44,929 nucleotides of DNA from contig DAORKI010000022.1 in the NCBI GenBank assembly GCA_035439485.1, forward strand, positions 1 through 44,929, in the 5' to 3' direction. Shown piece after piece: positions 17,391 to 25,765 of the stretch (within the stretch, counting starts at the first letter, position 1; every line of letters begins with the position of its first letter). The translations under genes were made by a program, and so were the position numbers. The notes under the pieces are model-generated. The model saw only the letters and a program-made list of their open reading frames with translations, did not search any database and was not told the DNA's origin. The DNA comes from CAIKXD01 sp035439485. GTDB lineage: Bacteria; Bacteroidota; Bacteroidia; UBA4408.

Positions 17391-17939
17391 TCAATCAATC
17401 GCAAAACACATTAATTTAACTTTATTGGTTGAATTATTTTGGTTATCTGTGGCTTCAATTGGCATAAATGCATATTCACCTGGCTTTATCCCATCAGGTA
17501 AAATTATTTCAAATATGGATTCTTTTATTTTCTTAAATTCCAACTTTAAGTAAGTGTCACTTATATCACGAGCTTGTCCGATTTTATAACTACTCAATTG
17601 AAACTTTCTGCGGTCTTTTTTTACTTTAGCTATGGATATAGAAATCACGTCTGCTGGGTCTAAATTTCCTTCGATTTTAATGATAAACATAGGTAAAGCA
17701 CCCTTTGAAAAACGAACATCCGATTTAGGTTGAAATACAGTGTAAAACATATCAAATTTACCAACGCCTGCTATTTTTACTTCTCCTTGCGCTTCCACTC
17801 TTTCAAGATTCTTAAGTGTATTATCAGCCGCTAATACGTATGGTCTTGAAGAAAAATCAGGTTCAGGTATATTTTGAGAAAATATTTTGCCAAAAAATAA
17901 TACACAAATTAGGGTACAAAAAAATTTAAATTTTCTCAA
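17391..17939 (-). CDS. Secreted protein of unknown function
   Basis: Protein of 182 residues with a clear signal peptide (MRKFKFFCTLICVLFFGKIFSQ). The mature protein opens NIPEPDFSSRPYVL, then a mostly beta-rich sequence with two segments that look like successive strands (FMLIIKIEGNLDP-like stretch near 85-95 and KPGEYAFMPIEATD near 152-165). The start codon is TTG: no in-frame ATG exists before the mature region, and the signal peptide is only complete from this TTG. It lies 123 bases downstream of the gene at 18063, same strand. I do not recognise a named domain; a periplasmic or surface location is the only safe inference. Confidence 0.75.
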   Translation of the reverse strand: MRKFKFFCTLICVLFFGKIFSQNIPEPDFSSRPYVLAADNTLKNLERVEAQGEVKIAGVGKFDMFYTVFQPKSDVRFSKGALPMFIIKIEGNLDPADVISISIAKVKKDRRKFQLSSYKIGQARDISDTYLKLEFKKIKESIFEIILPDGIKPGEYAFMPIEATDNQNNSTNKVKLMCFAID

Positions 17940-18062
17940 AATATAAAGTTTAATTAAGGTTAAGATGCAATAATTAGAAATAGTTATTTCTATGTACGCT
18001 CCAATAGTATTAAATGTTTTTTTGTAAATATAAACTAAATATGATTATTCAATTCAATTTAA

Positions 18063-18485
18063 TTAAATTTTTTTTTGGGCAATAATTTTGTTATCCATGG
18101 TGTCAAATCGCCAAGTATTATCAAAAATTGACTTCAAATAACGACTAAAAAATCTAATTCTGATATTACTATTTTTCTCACTTTCGCCATCGCGAGACAC
18201 GCCCGAAAATTCTACCAATTTTAAGTGTGGTTTACTCTCAATATAATGCTTTACAATTTTAACCACAGTTGACATCACTCTATATTGATCATGCTGTTTA
18301 GTTTCACTGTATTCCTCACCATCAAACTCATCATTTATTACCCCAAAAACGACAGTTACATGCAGTGGATTGCTTTCTCTGCGGCCAAACATAACTTCAT
18401 AATGAATGCCACTTTTTGTTATAAATGTGTAAAGTCCATTTTCACCAAAATCAGGATAGGTAATAGCATAGGCACTTAAAGGCAT
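18063..18485 (-). CDS. Small cytosolic protein of unknown function
   Basis: Protein of 140 residues without signal peptide or membrane segment. Visible pattern: an N-terminal beta-rich part (YTFITKSGIHYEVMF, HVTVVFGV), then an amphipathic helix VMSTVVKIVKHYIESKP and a strand LKLVEFSGVSRDGES followed by RIRFFSRYLKSIF. The helix plus FSG strand plus Arg/Tyr-rich helix recalls small proteins found in Bacteroidota and their phages, but I cannot name the family. Its ATG is three bases after the stop of the M23 peptidase gene, so the two are almost certainly co-transcribed. Confidence 0.75.
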   Translation of the reverse strand: MPLSAYAITYPDFGENGLYTFITKSGIHYEVMFGRRESNPLHVTVVFGVINDEFDGEEYSETKQHDQYRVMSTVVKIVKHYIESKPHLKLVEFSGVSRDGESEKNSNIRIRFFSRYLKSIFDNTWRFDTMDNKIIAQKKI

Positions 18486-18488
18486 AAA

Positions 18489-20213
18489 TTAATATTTAAA
18501 CTTAATATTGAGTTTTTTGGTGTTTCCTTTTTTATCACTTACAGTAATTGCAAAAATATGTTCTTCATTTGATTTTGCAAGTTTTTCATCGAAAAAATAA
18601 GTAAGTGTTTTTTCTTTATTATCATGTGTCATCAACACCCAGTGCCCATCAATAGTTCCTCTATAGCTTTTTATGCCTGATAAATTATCAGCAATTTTTA
18701 TAATTATACTTTCATTTTTGAAACTTAATTTCTCCTTGTCAAAATTAATAAACTTAACTGTTGGTGCTGTGGTATCCATCATTACAGCAAAATTACCAAA
18801 GTTTCGTGTATTGGTTACCACAAATCCATTTTCATAATTTCCACCTTCACTAATTGGGTTTCCTTCCTCATCTAAACTTACAATAAGAAGTTTATCTTTG
18901 TTTTTGATAGCCTTCTCTTTGGGTTTTATTCTTAAATTAAAGGCTTGGTGCACTGGCACTTCATTACTCAAAACATGATGAATATCTGACAAAATTTTTC
19001 CATTTGAAGTATTTTTGCTGTATTTAAATTCAACATCCTCATACAAAGCATTCATGGGGAGCTCAATTGCAAAATCTTCCTTTTTGAAATCATTGGTTTT
19101 ATCCCAATAAAATGTGTTTTTTGTGGCTTTTTTAGCATTGTTTTTTGGCGCAATTTTACTTTTACATTTTATTTGAATGCTGCTCAAATTTTGTTTAAAA
19201 TCAAATGCCACAATTGATAAGGTATGCTCCAAAGTATCACCAAATTCAATATTCCCTTTTTGAGGGTTTGTTTCATAATGTTTAATTTTATTTCCGGGCA
19301 ATACGTAACATCTTTGATAACGATTTTTATTTTTTTTCATCTTTGCATAATCAATATGAGCATTAATATATCGTGTTTGATCAAAGGCAAATTTGTTGCA
19401 ACTGTACTTAAATACTTGTTGTGAATCAACTTTTAATAAATAGCCATACGTTCCATTTTTATTAGCACTTCCATTTTCAACGTCAAAAGTAATTAAACCC
19501 AACCCTATTTTACCAGTAATTTCTATTTTTTCAGGTAGCTCATAGCTGTTTTTTCCAGTTTTCTTTACTTCCAAATACTTGGTACAATTACATCCATTCA
19601 CAGTTGAGTTCTCATCTAATGAATAAATCGCCACACCTTCAATGCTTGGCGCTATAGTATCTTCAATATCAAATCCAAAAAAATAAGGGTTAATAATTTC
19701 TTCTGTTTTTTCGTCTCGAATTTCAAAATGCAGGTGTGGACCTTCGCTCCCACCCGTATTTCCGGATAAGGCTATCAGTTGCCCTTGATTTACCGTAATT
19801 TCATTTTTATTAGGAAACAAATCAACTTCAAAAGATTCTAATTCGTATTGTTTTGCCTTTAAATAATTGGAAATGGTGCTGTCGTAACGCTGCAAATGTC
19901 CATACACAGAAACATATCCATTTTGATGAGTGATATAAAGGGCATTTCCATAACCATAGGCCGAAACTTTAATTCGTGAAACATAGCCATCAGCCACAGC
20001 ACGCACTAAATAACCTTCTTCACCATTGGTCCTAAAGTCGAATCCCGAATGAAAATGATTACTACGCAGTTCTCCAAAATTTCCTGCCAAACTCAAAGGA
20101 ATATCAAGCGGATTGATAAAATCGCCTTGCGGATAATTAACCTTTGGTTGGGCTAAAACGCCTAAACAAATAAATAAAAGTTGACAAAACAGAAGCAAAA
20201 ACAACCTATGCAT
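18489..20213 (-). CDS. M23 family (LytM-type) metallopeptidase
   Basis: Exported peptidase of 574 residues expected to cut peptidoglycan cross-links. A signal peptide covers about residues 1-21. The LytM zinc site is in the N-terminal part: H55 and D59 in HFHSGFDF, H106 in VYGHL and H162 in GPHLHFEIR, all the required ligands. After about residue 180 comes a long beta-rich region of some 390 residues, including a segment (TIDGHWVLMTHDNK) that looks like an immunoglobulin-like fold near the C-terminus. This N-terminal LytM plus long C-terminal region is common in Bacteroidota. Divergent from the coiled-coil/zapA operon, which fits a link with cell wall and division. Confidence 0.9.
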   Translation of the reverse strand: MHRLFLLLFCQLLFICLGVLAQPKVNYPQGDFINPLDIPLSLAGNFGELRSNHFHSGFDFRTNGEEGYLVRAVADGYVSRIKVSAYGYGNALYITHQNGYVSVYGHLQRYDSTISNYLKAKQYELESFEVDLFPNKNEITVNQGQLIALSGNTGGSEGPHLHFEIRDEKTEEIINPYFFGFDIEDTIAPSIEGVAIYSLDENSTVNGCNCTKYLEVKKTGKNSYELPEKIEITGKIGLGLITFDVENGSANKNGTYGYLLKVDSQQVFKYSCNKFAFDQTRYINAHIDYAKMKKNKNRYQRCYVLPGNKIKHYETNPQKGNIEFGDTLEHTLSIVAFDFKQNLSSIQIKCKSKIAPKNNAKKATKNTFYWDKTNDFKKEDFAIELPMNALYEDVEFKYSKNTSNGKILSDIHHVLSNEVPVHQAFNLRIKPKEKAIKNKDKLLIVSLDEEGNPISEGGNYENGFVVTNTRNFGNFAVMMDTTAPTVKFINFDKEKLSFKNESIIIKIADNLSGIKSYRGTIDGHWVLMTHDNKEKTLTYFFDEKLAKSNEEHIFAITVSDKKGNTKKLNIKFKY

Positions 20214-20288
20214 GAGAACAAATTTCTAATTTTAAATGGCTTATTTAAAGGCTATTTTACCTAAATATTAACAAAAAGTATTTTAAAA

Positions 20289-20320
20289 TTTGGAAGCTTG
20301 CTTTAATAAAAGTAAATTTG
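20289..20320 (+). promoter_or_regulatory. Promoter of the coiled-coil / zapA operon
   Basis: TTTG at 20289-20292, exactly 20 bases, then TAAATTTG at 20313-20320. Both boxes and the spacing match the Bacteroidota housekeeping consensus (TTTG, 19-21 bases, TAnnTTTG). The ATG follows 20 bases later. One of the two best promoters in the window. Confidence 0.7.
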
Positions 20321-20340
20321 CCCTACAAGAACTGAGATAA

Positions 20341-20664
20341 ATGCAAAACGATTTGAAGCTAAACATTGCAAGTCTTCAATCAAAGATTGAGAAATTGATT
20401 TTTTTGCATGAAAAGGTTTTGGAAGATAATTTAAAATTGCAGGCATTAATTGATAGCTTACAAATGCAAGTATCTGACCAAAATAATCAAATTGAAGTTC
20501 TTGAAAAAGAAAAAATTGAAATGCTAAATAGTAAAAACATGATGAACTCAGTTAAACCTGACAATCATAATTTACAAAATAAGCAAATTGATGAAATGGT
20601 GCGGGACATTGATAAATGTATAGCATTGCTGAGTGTAAATAAAAAAAGTGTGGAGCTAAATTAA
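20341..20664 (+). CDS. Coiled-coil protein encoded upstream of zapA
   Basis: Protein of 107 residues. From about residue 8 to 65 it shows a continuous heptad pattern (LNIASLQSKIEKLIFLHEKVLEDNLKLQALIDSLQ) typical of a parallel coiled coil, then a polar linker and a short C-terminal helix (IDEMVRDIDKCIALL). No signal peptide. It precedes zapA by 19 bases in the same operon; this gene order is conserved in many Bacteroidota as far as I recall. A role with ZapA in organising the division ring (like the ZapB coiled coil) is an inference from context only. Confidence 0.75.
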   Translation: MQNDLKLNIASLQSKIEKLIFLHEKVLEDNLKLQALIDSLQMQVSDQNNQIEVLEKEKIEMLNSKNMMNSVKPDNHNLQNKQIDEMVRDIDKCIALLSVNKKSVELN

Positions 20665-20683
20665 AGGTTGTAAAACATCATAA

Positions 20684-20980
20684 ATGACTGAAATTACAGT
20701 TAATTTAAATATTGCAGGCCGAAATTACCCTTTAAAGGTAAATGCAAATGATGTTGCCAATTTAAATGAAGCAGAAAAAATGATTAATGCCAGATTAGAC
20801 TTGTACGAAAAAAGTTTTTCAGTTAAAGATAAACAAGATTTATTGGCTATGTGTATCATCAATTTTGCTAGCGAAATTGCACGTAAACAAACCGAAATAA
20901 AGGATTACGAAAATATAGCACTTCAACTTAAAGATACTGAGCAATACCTAAACAATTATTTGAATAAAACAGTTCTTTGA
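20684..20980 (+). CDS. zapA: Cell division protein ZapA
   Basis: FtsZ-ring associated protein of 98 residues that cross-links FtsZ filaments. The N-terminal EITVNLNIAGRNYPLKV strand pair and the following EAEKMINARLDLYEKSF helix match ZapA, then KDKQDLLAMCIINFASEIAR and a C-terminal coiled-coil tail for dimerisation. Length is normal. It follows the coiled-coil gene and precedes a probable 6S RNA and rny; zapA next to a 6S RNA is also seen in gamma-proteobacteria, which makes the context striking. Confidence 0.9.
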   Translation: MTEITVNLNIAGRNYPLKVNANDVANLNEAEKMINARLDLYEKSFSVKDKQDLLAMCIINFASEIARKQTEIKDYENIALQLKDTEQYLNNYLNKTVL

Positions 20981-20984
20981 AGAA

Positions 20985-21248
20985 ATAACACTGGGTAAAA
21001 TACAGTGTAATACATAATTAAATTTATGTAATATCGGCATACCCGCATGCTGTTCAGATTGTACGTTTTTTAAACTCAACAATTAAAAAAATTAGGGAAA
21101 AGCTGCAAAATAACAAGAGCCAGGCTCCAACACTTAGGTGTATTATCTTTTGATAATCAGGTGACGTTCGAACTACTTTAGCATCCCTATAGTTACTATT
21201 GGGGTTTAATACAAACCTTATCTTTTGAACAGTGTGTGGGTTTTTTTA
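20985..21248 (+). ncRNA. ssrS: Probable 6S RNA (6S-Flavo type)
   Basis: A 354-bp gap between zapA and rny contains no protein gene but dense base pairing. ACACTG at 20988-20993 can pair with CAGTGT at 21230-21235 to close the whole molecule, or with a local CAGTGT at 21003-21008, giving two exclusive folds. Internal hairpins: ATTATC-TTTT-GATAAT (21142-21157), CCCTATAG-TTA-CTATTGGG (21185-21203, one mismatch) and GGTTT/AAACC (21203-21217). The end is GTGGG followed by eight T. 6S RNA binds the housekeeping RNA polymerase. The call rests on position (zapA / RNA / rny, as I recall from Bacteroidota) and on structure; the ends are approximate. Not verified with a covariance model. Confidence 0.62.
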
Positions 21249-21334
21249 TGAAATAAAATTAACATTTACACATTTAAAATAAGCAATAATTAAAATAATT
21301 AAACAATTAACCAAGTAAATAAATTCAAAATAAA

Positions 21335-22876
21335 ATGGAAATACTATTCATCATCATAGGCGTAGTGGTCGGTTTAGCAGTCGGCTATTTTTTAGCCAGC
21401 ACTGCACTTAAAAAAGGAATTGAAGCCAAGAGTGCTCAAATTATTAAAGATGCTGAGGCTGAAGCTGAAGTAATTAAAAAAGATAAAATTTTACAAGCCA
21501 AAGAAAAATTCTTACAACTCAAAGCCGAACATGAAGCGCATATCAATGAAAAAAACCAAGCAATTCAAGCCGGAGAAAATAAAATAAAGCAAAAAGAACA
21601 ATCGTTGAATGCTAAAATTGAAGACAACCAACGAAAACAAAAAGAAATTGATAACATAAAAGAAAATTTAGCCTTACAAGCCGAAATTTTACAAAAAAAA
21701 CAACAAGAGGTTGACAAAGGACACAAGCGCCAGTTAGAACAATTAGAAGCTATATCAGGTTTAAAAGCAGAAGAAGCGAAGGCTCAGTTGGTTGAAGCAC
21801 TTAAAAATGAAGCCAAAACTGCAGCTCTTTCACACATCAAAGACACAATGGATGAGGCGAAATTAACCGCCAATAAAGAAGCCAAGAAAATTGTAATTCA
21901 AACTATTCAACGCGTAGCAACCGAACATGCTGTTGAAAATTCGGTTTCGGTTTTTAATATTGAAAACGATGAAATTAAAGGTCGTATCATTGGTCGTGAA
22001 GGCCGCAATATACGTGCTTTAGAAGCAGCAACAGGCATTGAAATTATTGTTGATGACACTCCTGAGGCTATTATTTTAAGTGGTTTTGATCCTGTTCGAA
22101 GGGAAATAGCTCGACTAGCTTTGCACCAATTGGTAACCGATGGAAGAATTCACCCTGCCCGCATAGAGGAGGTGGTAGAAAAAGTGAAAAAACAAATTGA
22201 AGATGAAATTGTAGAAACAGGAAAACGTACCACTATCGATTTAGGAATTCACGGTTTGCATCCTGAACTAATTCGTATGGTTGGTCGTATGAAATACCGT
22301 TCGTCATATGGACAAAATTTATTACAACACTCACGCGAAGTTGCAAACCTTTGCGCAATAATGGCTACAGAATTAGGGCTTAATGTAAAATTAGCAAAAC
22401 GCGCTGGCTTACTCCACGATATTGGTAAAGTGCCTGATGATGAACCAGAATTACCACATGCCATTCTAGGTATGAAATTGGCCGAAAAATATAAAGAAAA
22501 TGCCGAAGTGTGCAATGCCATTGGTGCCCATCATGATGAAATTGAAATGACAAGTCTTATTTCACCTATTATTCAAGTGTGCGATGCCATCAGTGGAGCA
22601 CGTCCTGGCGCTCGTAGAGAAATTGCCGAGTCATACATTAAGCGCTTAAAAGATTTAGAGGCATTGGCTTTATCTTATCCAGGTGTGCTTAAAACATACG
22701 CTATTCAAGCCGGACGTGAGCTCAGGGTTTTAGTTGAAAGTGAGAAAATTTCTGATAAAGAAACCGAGCAATTGTCATTCGATATTTCTCAAAAAATTCA
22801 AACAGAAATGACTTACCCTGGTCAAATTAAAATTACGGTAATTCGCGAAACTAGAGCTGTGAACTACGCAAAATAA
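21335..22876 (+). CDS. rny: Ribonuclease Y
   Basis: Membrane-anchored endoribonuclease of 513 residues that starts decay of many mRNAs. Domain order is standard: an N-terminal membrane helix (residues about 2-24), a long charged coiled coil to about 190, a KH RNA-binding domain with GRIIGREGRNIRALE (about 213-227), then the HD phosphohydrolase domain with LLHDIGK near 364-370 and the downstream GAHHDE. The ATG follows the 6S-like RNA by about 85 bases and the gene ends with a clear terminator. All motifs are intact. Confidence 0.97.
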   Translation: MEILFIIIGVVVGLAVGYFLASTALKKGIEAKSAQIIKDAEAEAEVIKKDKILQAKEKFLQLKAEHEAHINEKNQAIQAGENKIKQKEQSLNAKIEDNQRKQKEIDNIKENLALQAEILQKKQQEVDKGHKRQLEQLEAISGLKAEEAKAQLVEALKNEAKTAALSHIKDTMDEAKLTANKEAKKIVIQTIQRVATEHAVENSVSVFNIENDEIKGRIIGREGRNIRALEAATGIEIIVDDTPEAIILSGFDPVRREIARLALHQLVTDGRIHPARIEEVVEKVKKQIEDEIVETGKRTTIDLGIHGLHPELIRMVGRMKYRSSYGQNLLQHSREVANLCAIMATELGLNVKLAKRAGLLHDIGKVPDDEPELPHAILGMKLAEKYKENAEVCNAIGAHHDEIEMTSLISPIIQVCDAISGARPGARREIAESYIKRLKDLEALALSYPGVLKTYAIQAGRELRVLVESEKISDKETEQLSFDISQKIQTEMTYPGQIKITVIRETRAVNYAK

Positions 22877-22900
22877 ATTAACTTTCTATTAAATTAATTA

Positions 22901-22929
22901 AGGAGTTTCAGTGATGTAACTCCTTTTTT
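22901..22929 (+). terminator. Terminator of rny
   Basis: AGGAGTT at 22901-22907 pairs with AACTCCT at 22918-22924, followed by a T run. It lies 25 bases past the rny stop. Confidence 0.85.
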
Positions 22930-22998
22930 ATTTGGGCGCGTCCCTTTTTATTTACAAAATTCCATTTTTAATTCAACTTCATTTGCAAAATAAAAAGT

Positions 22999-23082
22999 GT
23001 CGGGCTTTTGCCACTCGCTTTTTTGCGCAAGCTAAATGCTATGCAGCAAAAAGAGCTCAAACAATGGCTCAATCCCTCGCGC
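22999..23082 (-). repeat. Variable-centre palindromic element, copy C (reverse)
   Basis: Its conserved ends are recognisable on the minus strand: GCGCGAGGGATTGAGCC at the 23082 end and AAAGCCCGAC at the 22999 end, similar to ATGCGTAAAGGA and GGCCTGACC of copy B. The A/T-run hairpin is present (CTTTTTTGC with GCAAAAAG). It is more diverged than A and B and lies only 100 bases from B in the opposite orientation, between convergent genes. Confidence 0.55.
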
Positions 23083-23181
23083 TATTTAGGCATGGCAAGT
23101 TTTTTTAAATTCTAAACTTTAATTGAATTAAGATTTATATCAATATATTTTGCATTGTAAAACTCCTAAAACACTCCACTA

Positions 23182-23320
23182 ATGCGTAAAGGACAGAAGC
23201 GGCATCCTTTTTTTGTAGGCATTGCGATTGCAAAAAAGATAGAGCGGATGGCCTGACCTTTCTATTTTTTATTGTTCCATTAATATACTAAGCAGGTACA
23301 AAAAAATAGAAAGGATACGC
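23182..23320 (+). repeat. Variable-centre palindromic element, copy B
   Basis: Opens ATGCGTAAAGGACAGAAGCG, then GGCATCCTTTTTTT, a short centre, and AAAAAAGATAGAGCGGATGG. The poly-T/poly-A arms flank a centre unrelated to copy A. It is followed by a perfect 14-bp inverted repeat, CCTTTCTATTTTTT at 23257-23270 with its complement at 23301-23314. It lies between the rny terminator and the 3' end of the efflux operon, so it may also end that operon's transcript. Confidence 0.65.
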
Positions 23321-23362
23321 CCATATAAAATATATTATTGCATGTGTAGGTGAAAATAGAAT

Positions 23363-24472
23363 TTATCCTTTTGCTTCCATTCCATTCATTTGAGGCACCT
23401 TTATTTTATCGGTTTTTGTAATACCATCTAACACTTCAATATTTACGCCATCTGAAAGTCCTGTTTTTACATATCGTTTTTCAAATTTGTTTTGTGCAAT
23501 TTCTATTTCAACAAATGTTTTATCTTTATCAAACTGCAAAACCATTTCGGGTAAGGCCATTACTTTGTTTCTACTATCTAAAATAATATCGGCATTTGCA
23601 CTGTAGCCAGCTCTTAAAAATGAACCTCCTTTTGATTTGTTTATGGCTGCGCGAATCATAAATTGTATGGCTCCGTTTTCGGTAACACCCTTTGGAGCAA
23701 TATACTCTAAGTTGGCATTAAAACTTTCAGTATCAATGGCACCAATTGTAAGTATGAGTGGCATGCCTTGTTTAATTTTTCCTACTTCACTCTCATCTAC
23801 TTTTCCTTCAAAAATCATTTCGCCCATGTTGGCCACCGAGGCTATTGTAGTACCTTCATTGAATGTGTTGCTTTCAATAACATTACTTCCTTCTTTAATT
23901 GGTACATCTAATACCATGCCCGATATGGTGCTTCTAATTAATGTATTGGTAGCATTACCAGCACTTTTAGTGACACCTTCTTTTATTAATTGTAAATTAT
24001 TTTCGGCTGCAGTTAGTTCCTCTTTACTTGATTTTAATTTAAGTTCAAAAGGTAAAATATCTGCTTTCGCAATTACATCTTGCCTTAATAACAGCGCATT
24101 TCTATCATACTCGCTTTTGGCATTTTCAAAACTTATTTGTGCTTGATTAAGTCGGTTTTCGGCATTGGCAAGATTAACCATGTTGGGAATAATTTTCACT
24201 TTAGCTATAATATCACCTTGTTTTATTTCTTGCCCAGCTACAACATACATTTTTTCGATGATACCCGAAACTTGTGCTTTCATATTAACTTCCTTACGAG
24301 GGATAACACTGCCAGTTGCCACTGTTTTTTTAACTATGGTAGTATCAAAAGCAGTTATAGTTTGAAACGTTACTGGAACTTCTTCTGATTTTTTAAACAA
24401 GAAATAAAATGTCCAAACAAACACACCTAAAAGTGTGAGTCCTAAAACTATTTTGATTATTTTTTTTATCAT
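23363..24472 (-). CDS. Efflux pump periplasmic adaptor (HlyD/MacA-like)
   Basis: Membrane-fusion protein of 369 residues. One N-terminal membrane helix (about 2-24) anchors it; next come the first lipoyl half (VIPRKEVNMKAQVSGIIEKMYVVAGQEIKQGDIIAKV), an alpha-helical hairpin (about 100-150), the second lipoyl half (STISGMVLDVPIKEGSNV) and a beta-barrel (MIFEGKVDESEVGKIKQG). It should join the ABC permease to an outer-membrane channel in the periplasm. Last gene of a four-gene operon with an ATPase and two permeases. No TolC-type gene is adjacent. Substrate unknown. Confidence 0.9.
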   Translation of the reverse strand: MIKKIIKIVLGLTLLGVFVWTFYFLFKKSEEVPVTFQTITAFDTTIVKKTVATGSVIPRKEVNMKAQVSGIIEKMYVVAGQEIKQGDIIAKVKIIPNMVNLANAENRLNQAQISFENAKSEYDRNALLLRQDVIAKADILPFELKLKSSKEELTAAENNLQLIKEGVTKSAGNATNTLIRSTISGMVLDVPIKEGSNVIESNTFNEGTTIASVANMGEMIFEGKVDESEVGKIKQGMPLILTIGAIDTESFNANLEYIAPKGVTENGAIQFMIRAAINKSKGGSFLRAGYSANADIILDSRNKVMALPEMVLQFDKDKTFVEIEIAQNKFEKRYVKTGLSDGVNIEVLDGITKTDKIKVPQMNGMEAKG

Positions 24473-24496
24473 AAAAGATGTTTTTTATTTTTACAA

Positions 24497-25747
24497 TTAA
24501 GTTGCTCTTAAAGCTTCAACAGGCAATACTGATACAGCTTTGGTTGCTGGTATTAATCCAGCAAAAGCTCCACTAATGATAAGCACAATTAATGAAGTAA
24601 TGGCTACATTAATATCCACTGTTGGGTTGTTAAACATGGGCACTTCTTGCCCAATAGCAGCGTTTACAGCTTCGAGTAATAATATTCCTATTACCAATCC
24701 AAAATATCCCGATAAGGCAGTTAAGAAAACCGATTCGGTGATAATTTGTGAAACAATGGTAAACGGAGTTGCACCAAGTGCTCGCTTCACTCCTATTTCT
24801 TTAGTTCTTTCTTTAACCACAATTAGCATAATATTGCTAATGCCGATAACACCAGCAATTAAAGTACCTATTCCTACAAACCATATTAACATATTTATAC
24901 CTTCAAAAAGTCCATTCATTTTTTTGTATTGTACCTCCATATTCCAATGTCCAATTGCTTGCTCATCATCAGGAGCAATTTTATGACGTTCTCTAATTAA
25001 GGCTCTAACCTTTTCTTCAGCTTGTGCAGCAGGAATATTGGGTGCAGAAGAAATGGCAAACCAACCAACAACATCACCATAATTAAAGGCATTTTGAAAT
25101 GTAGTAAATGGTAACACAATACGTTGTCCTTCATTTCTTGCCTCATTGCCACTTGAGGTAGGAACAGTGGTTCCAATAACTTTAAAGTAAACACCATTAA
25201 TACGAATGTATTCACCAAGCGGATTTTCATTTGGTTTAAATAATTCTTCTTTAACCCTTGTACCTATTACACAAACTTTTCTTTTTTCTCTAATATCATT
25301 TTCATTTAAAAATCGCCCCGAAACAATTTTCACCATTTGTATTTTAGCTAAGTTGGGGTAAATACCACTCACTTCATAGTTTCCTGTTTTTAATCCTCTC
25401 ACTACGCTATTTCCTCCACGCCAACCACCTAATTGATTTTGAGGTGAAACTACCGCCAATTCTTTTAACTGCGACAAAGCCTTTGCATCGCCATTATTAA
25501 AATTATAATATCTACCTGGTTTCATTCCTTTGTAAGGTTTGGTAGTTTTTTGTGTCCACATAAAAAAACTGTTGGTAGCAGTTCCTTTAAAATCATTCAT
25601 TACTCCATTCTTTAGACCGTTGCCAGCACCTAACATTATAACAAGCATAAAAATTCCCCATCCAACCCCTAAAGAAGTTAGAAATGTGCGCAACTTATTT
25701 TTTTTGATAGTTGCGTATATTTCCTGCCAATTGTCTCTGTCAAACAT
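24497..25747 (-). CDS. MacB/FtsX-type ABC permease (second of two)
   Basis: Inner-membrane permease of 416 residues: an N-terminal helix (FLTSLGVGWGIFMLVIMLGAGNG) followed by a MacB-type periplasmic domain to about residue 270, then three C-terminal helices in an FtsX domain with the coupling motif VKERTKEIGVKRALGATP. It has no ATPase domain, unlike E. coli MacB, because the ATPase is a separate gene. It is a paralogue of the upstream permease, sharing the opening MFDRDNWQEI..TIKKNKLRTFLT. The two probably form a heterodimer. Starts 18 bases after the first permease. Confidence 0.9.
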   Translation of the reverse strand: MFDRDNWQEIYATIKKNKLRTFLTSLGVGWGIFMLVIMLGAGNGLKNGVMNDFKGTATNSFFMWTQKTTKPYKGMKPGRYYNFNNGDAKALSQLKELAVVSPQNQLGGWRGGNSVVRGLKTGNYEVSGIYPNLAKIQMVKIVSGRFLNENDIREKRKVCVIGTRVKEELFKPNENPLGEYIRINGVYFKVIGTTVPTSSGNEARNEGQRIVLPFTTFQNAFNYGDVVGWFAISSAPNIPAAQAEEKVRALIRERHKIAPDDEQAIGHWNMEVQYKKMNGLFEGINMLIWFVGIGTLIAGVIGISNIMLIVVKERTKEIGVKRALGATPFTIVSQIITESVFLTALSGYFGLVIGILLLEAVNAAIGQEVPMFNNPTVDINVAITSLIVLIISGAFAGLIPATKAVSVLPVEALRAT

Positions 25748-25765
25748 GTAGTAAGTATTTAATTT

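Noticed and set aside
20985..21248. tmRNA or signal recognition particle RNA
   Set aside because: No CCA-type 3' end, tRNA-like acceptor or tag frame, and no GGAAGGAAGCAGCC-like SRP apical motif.
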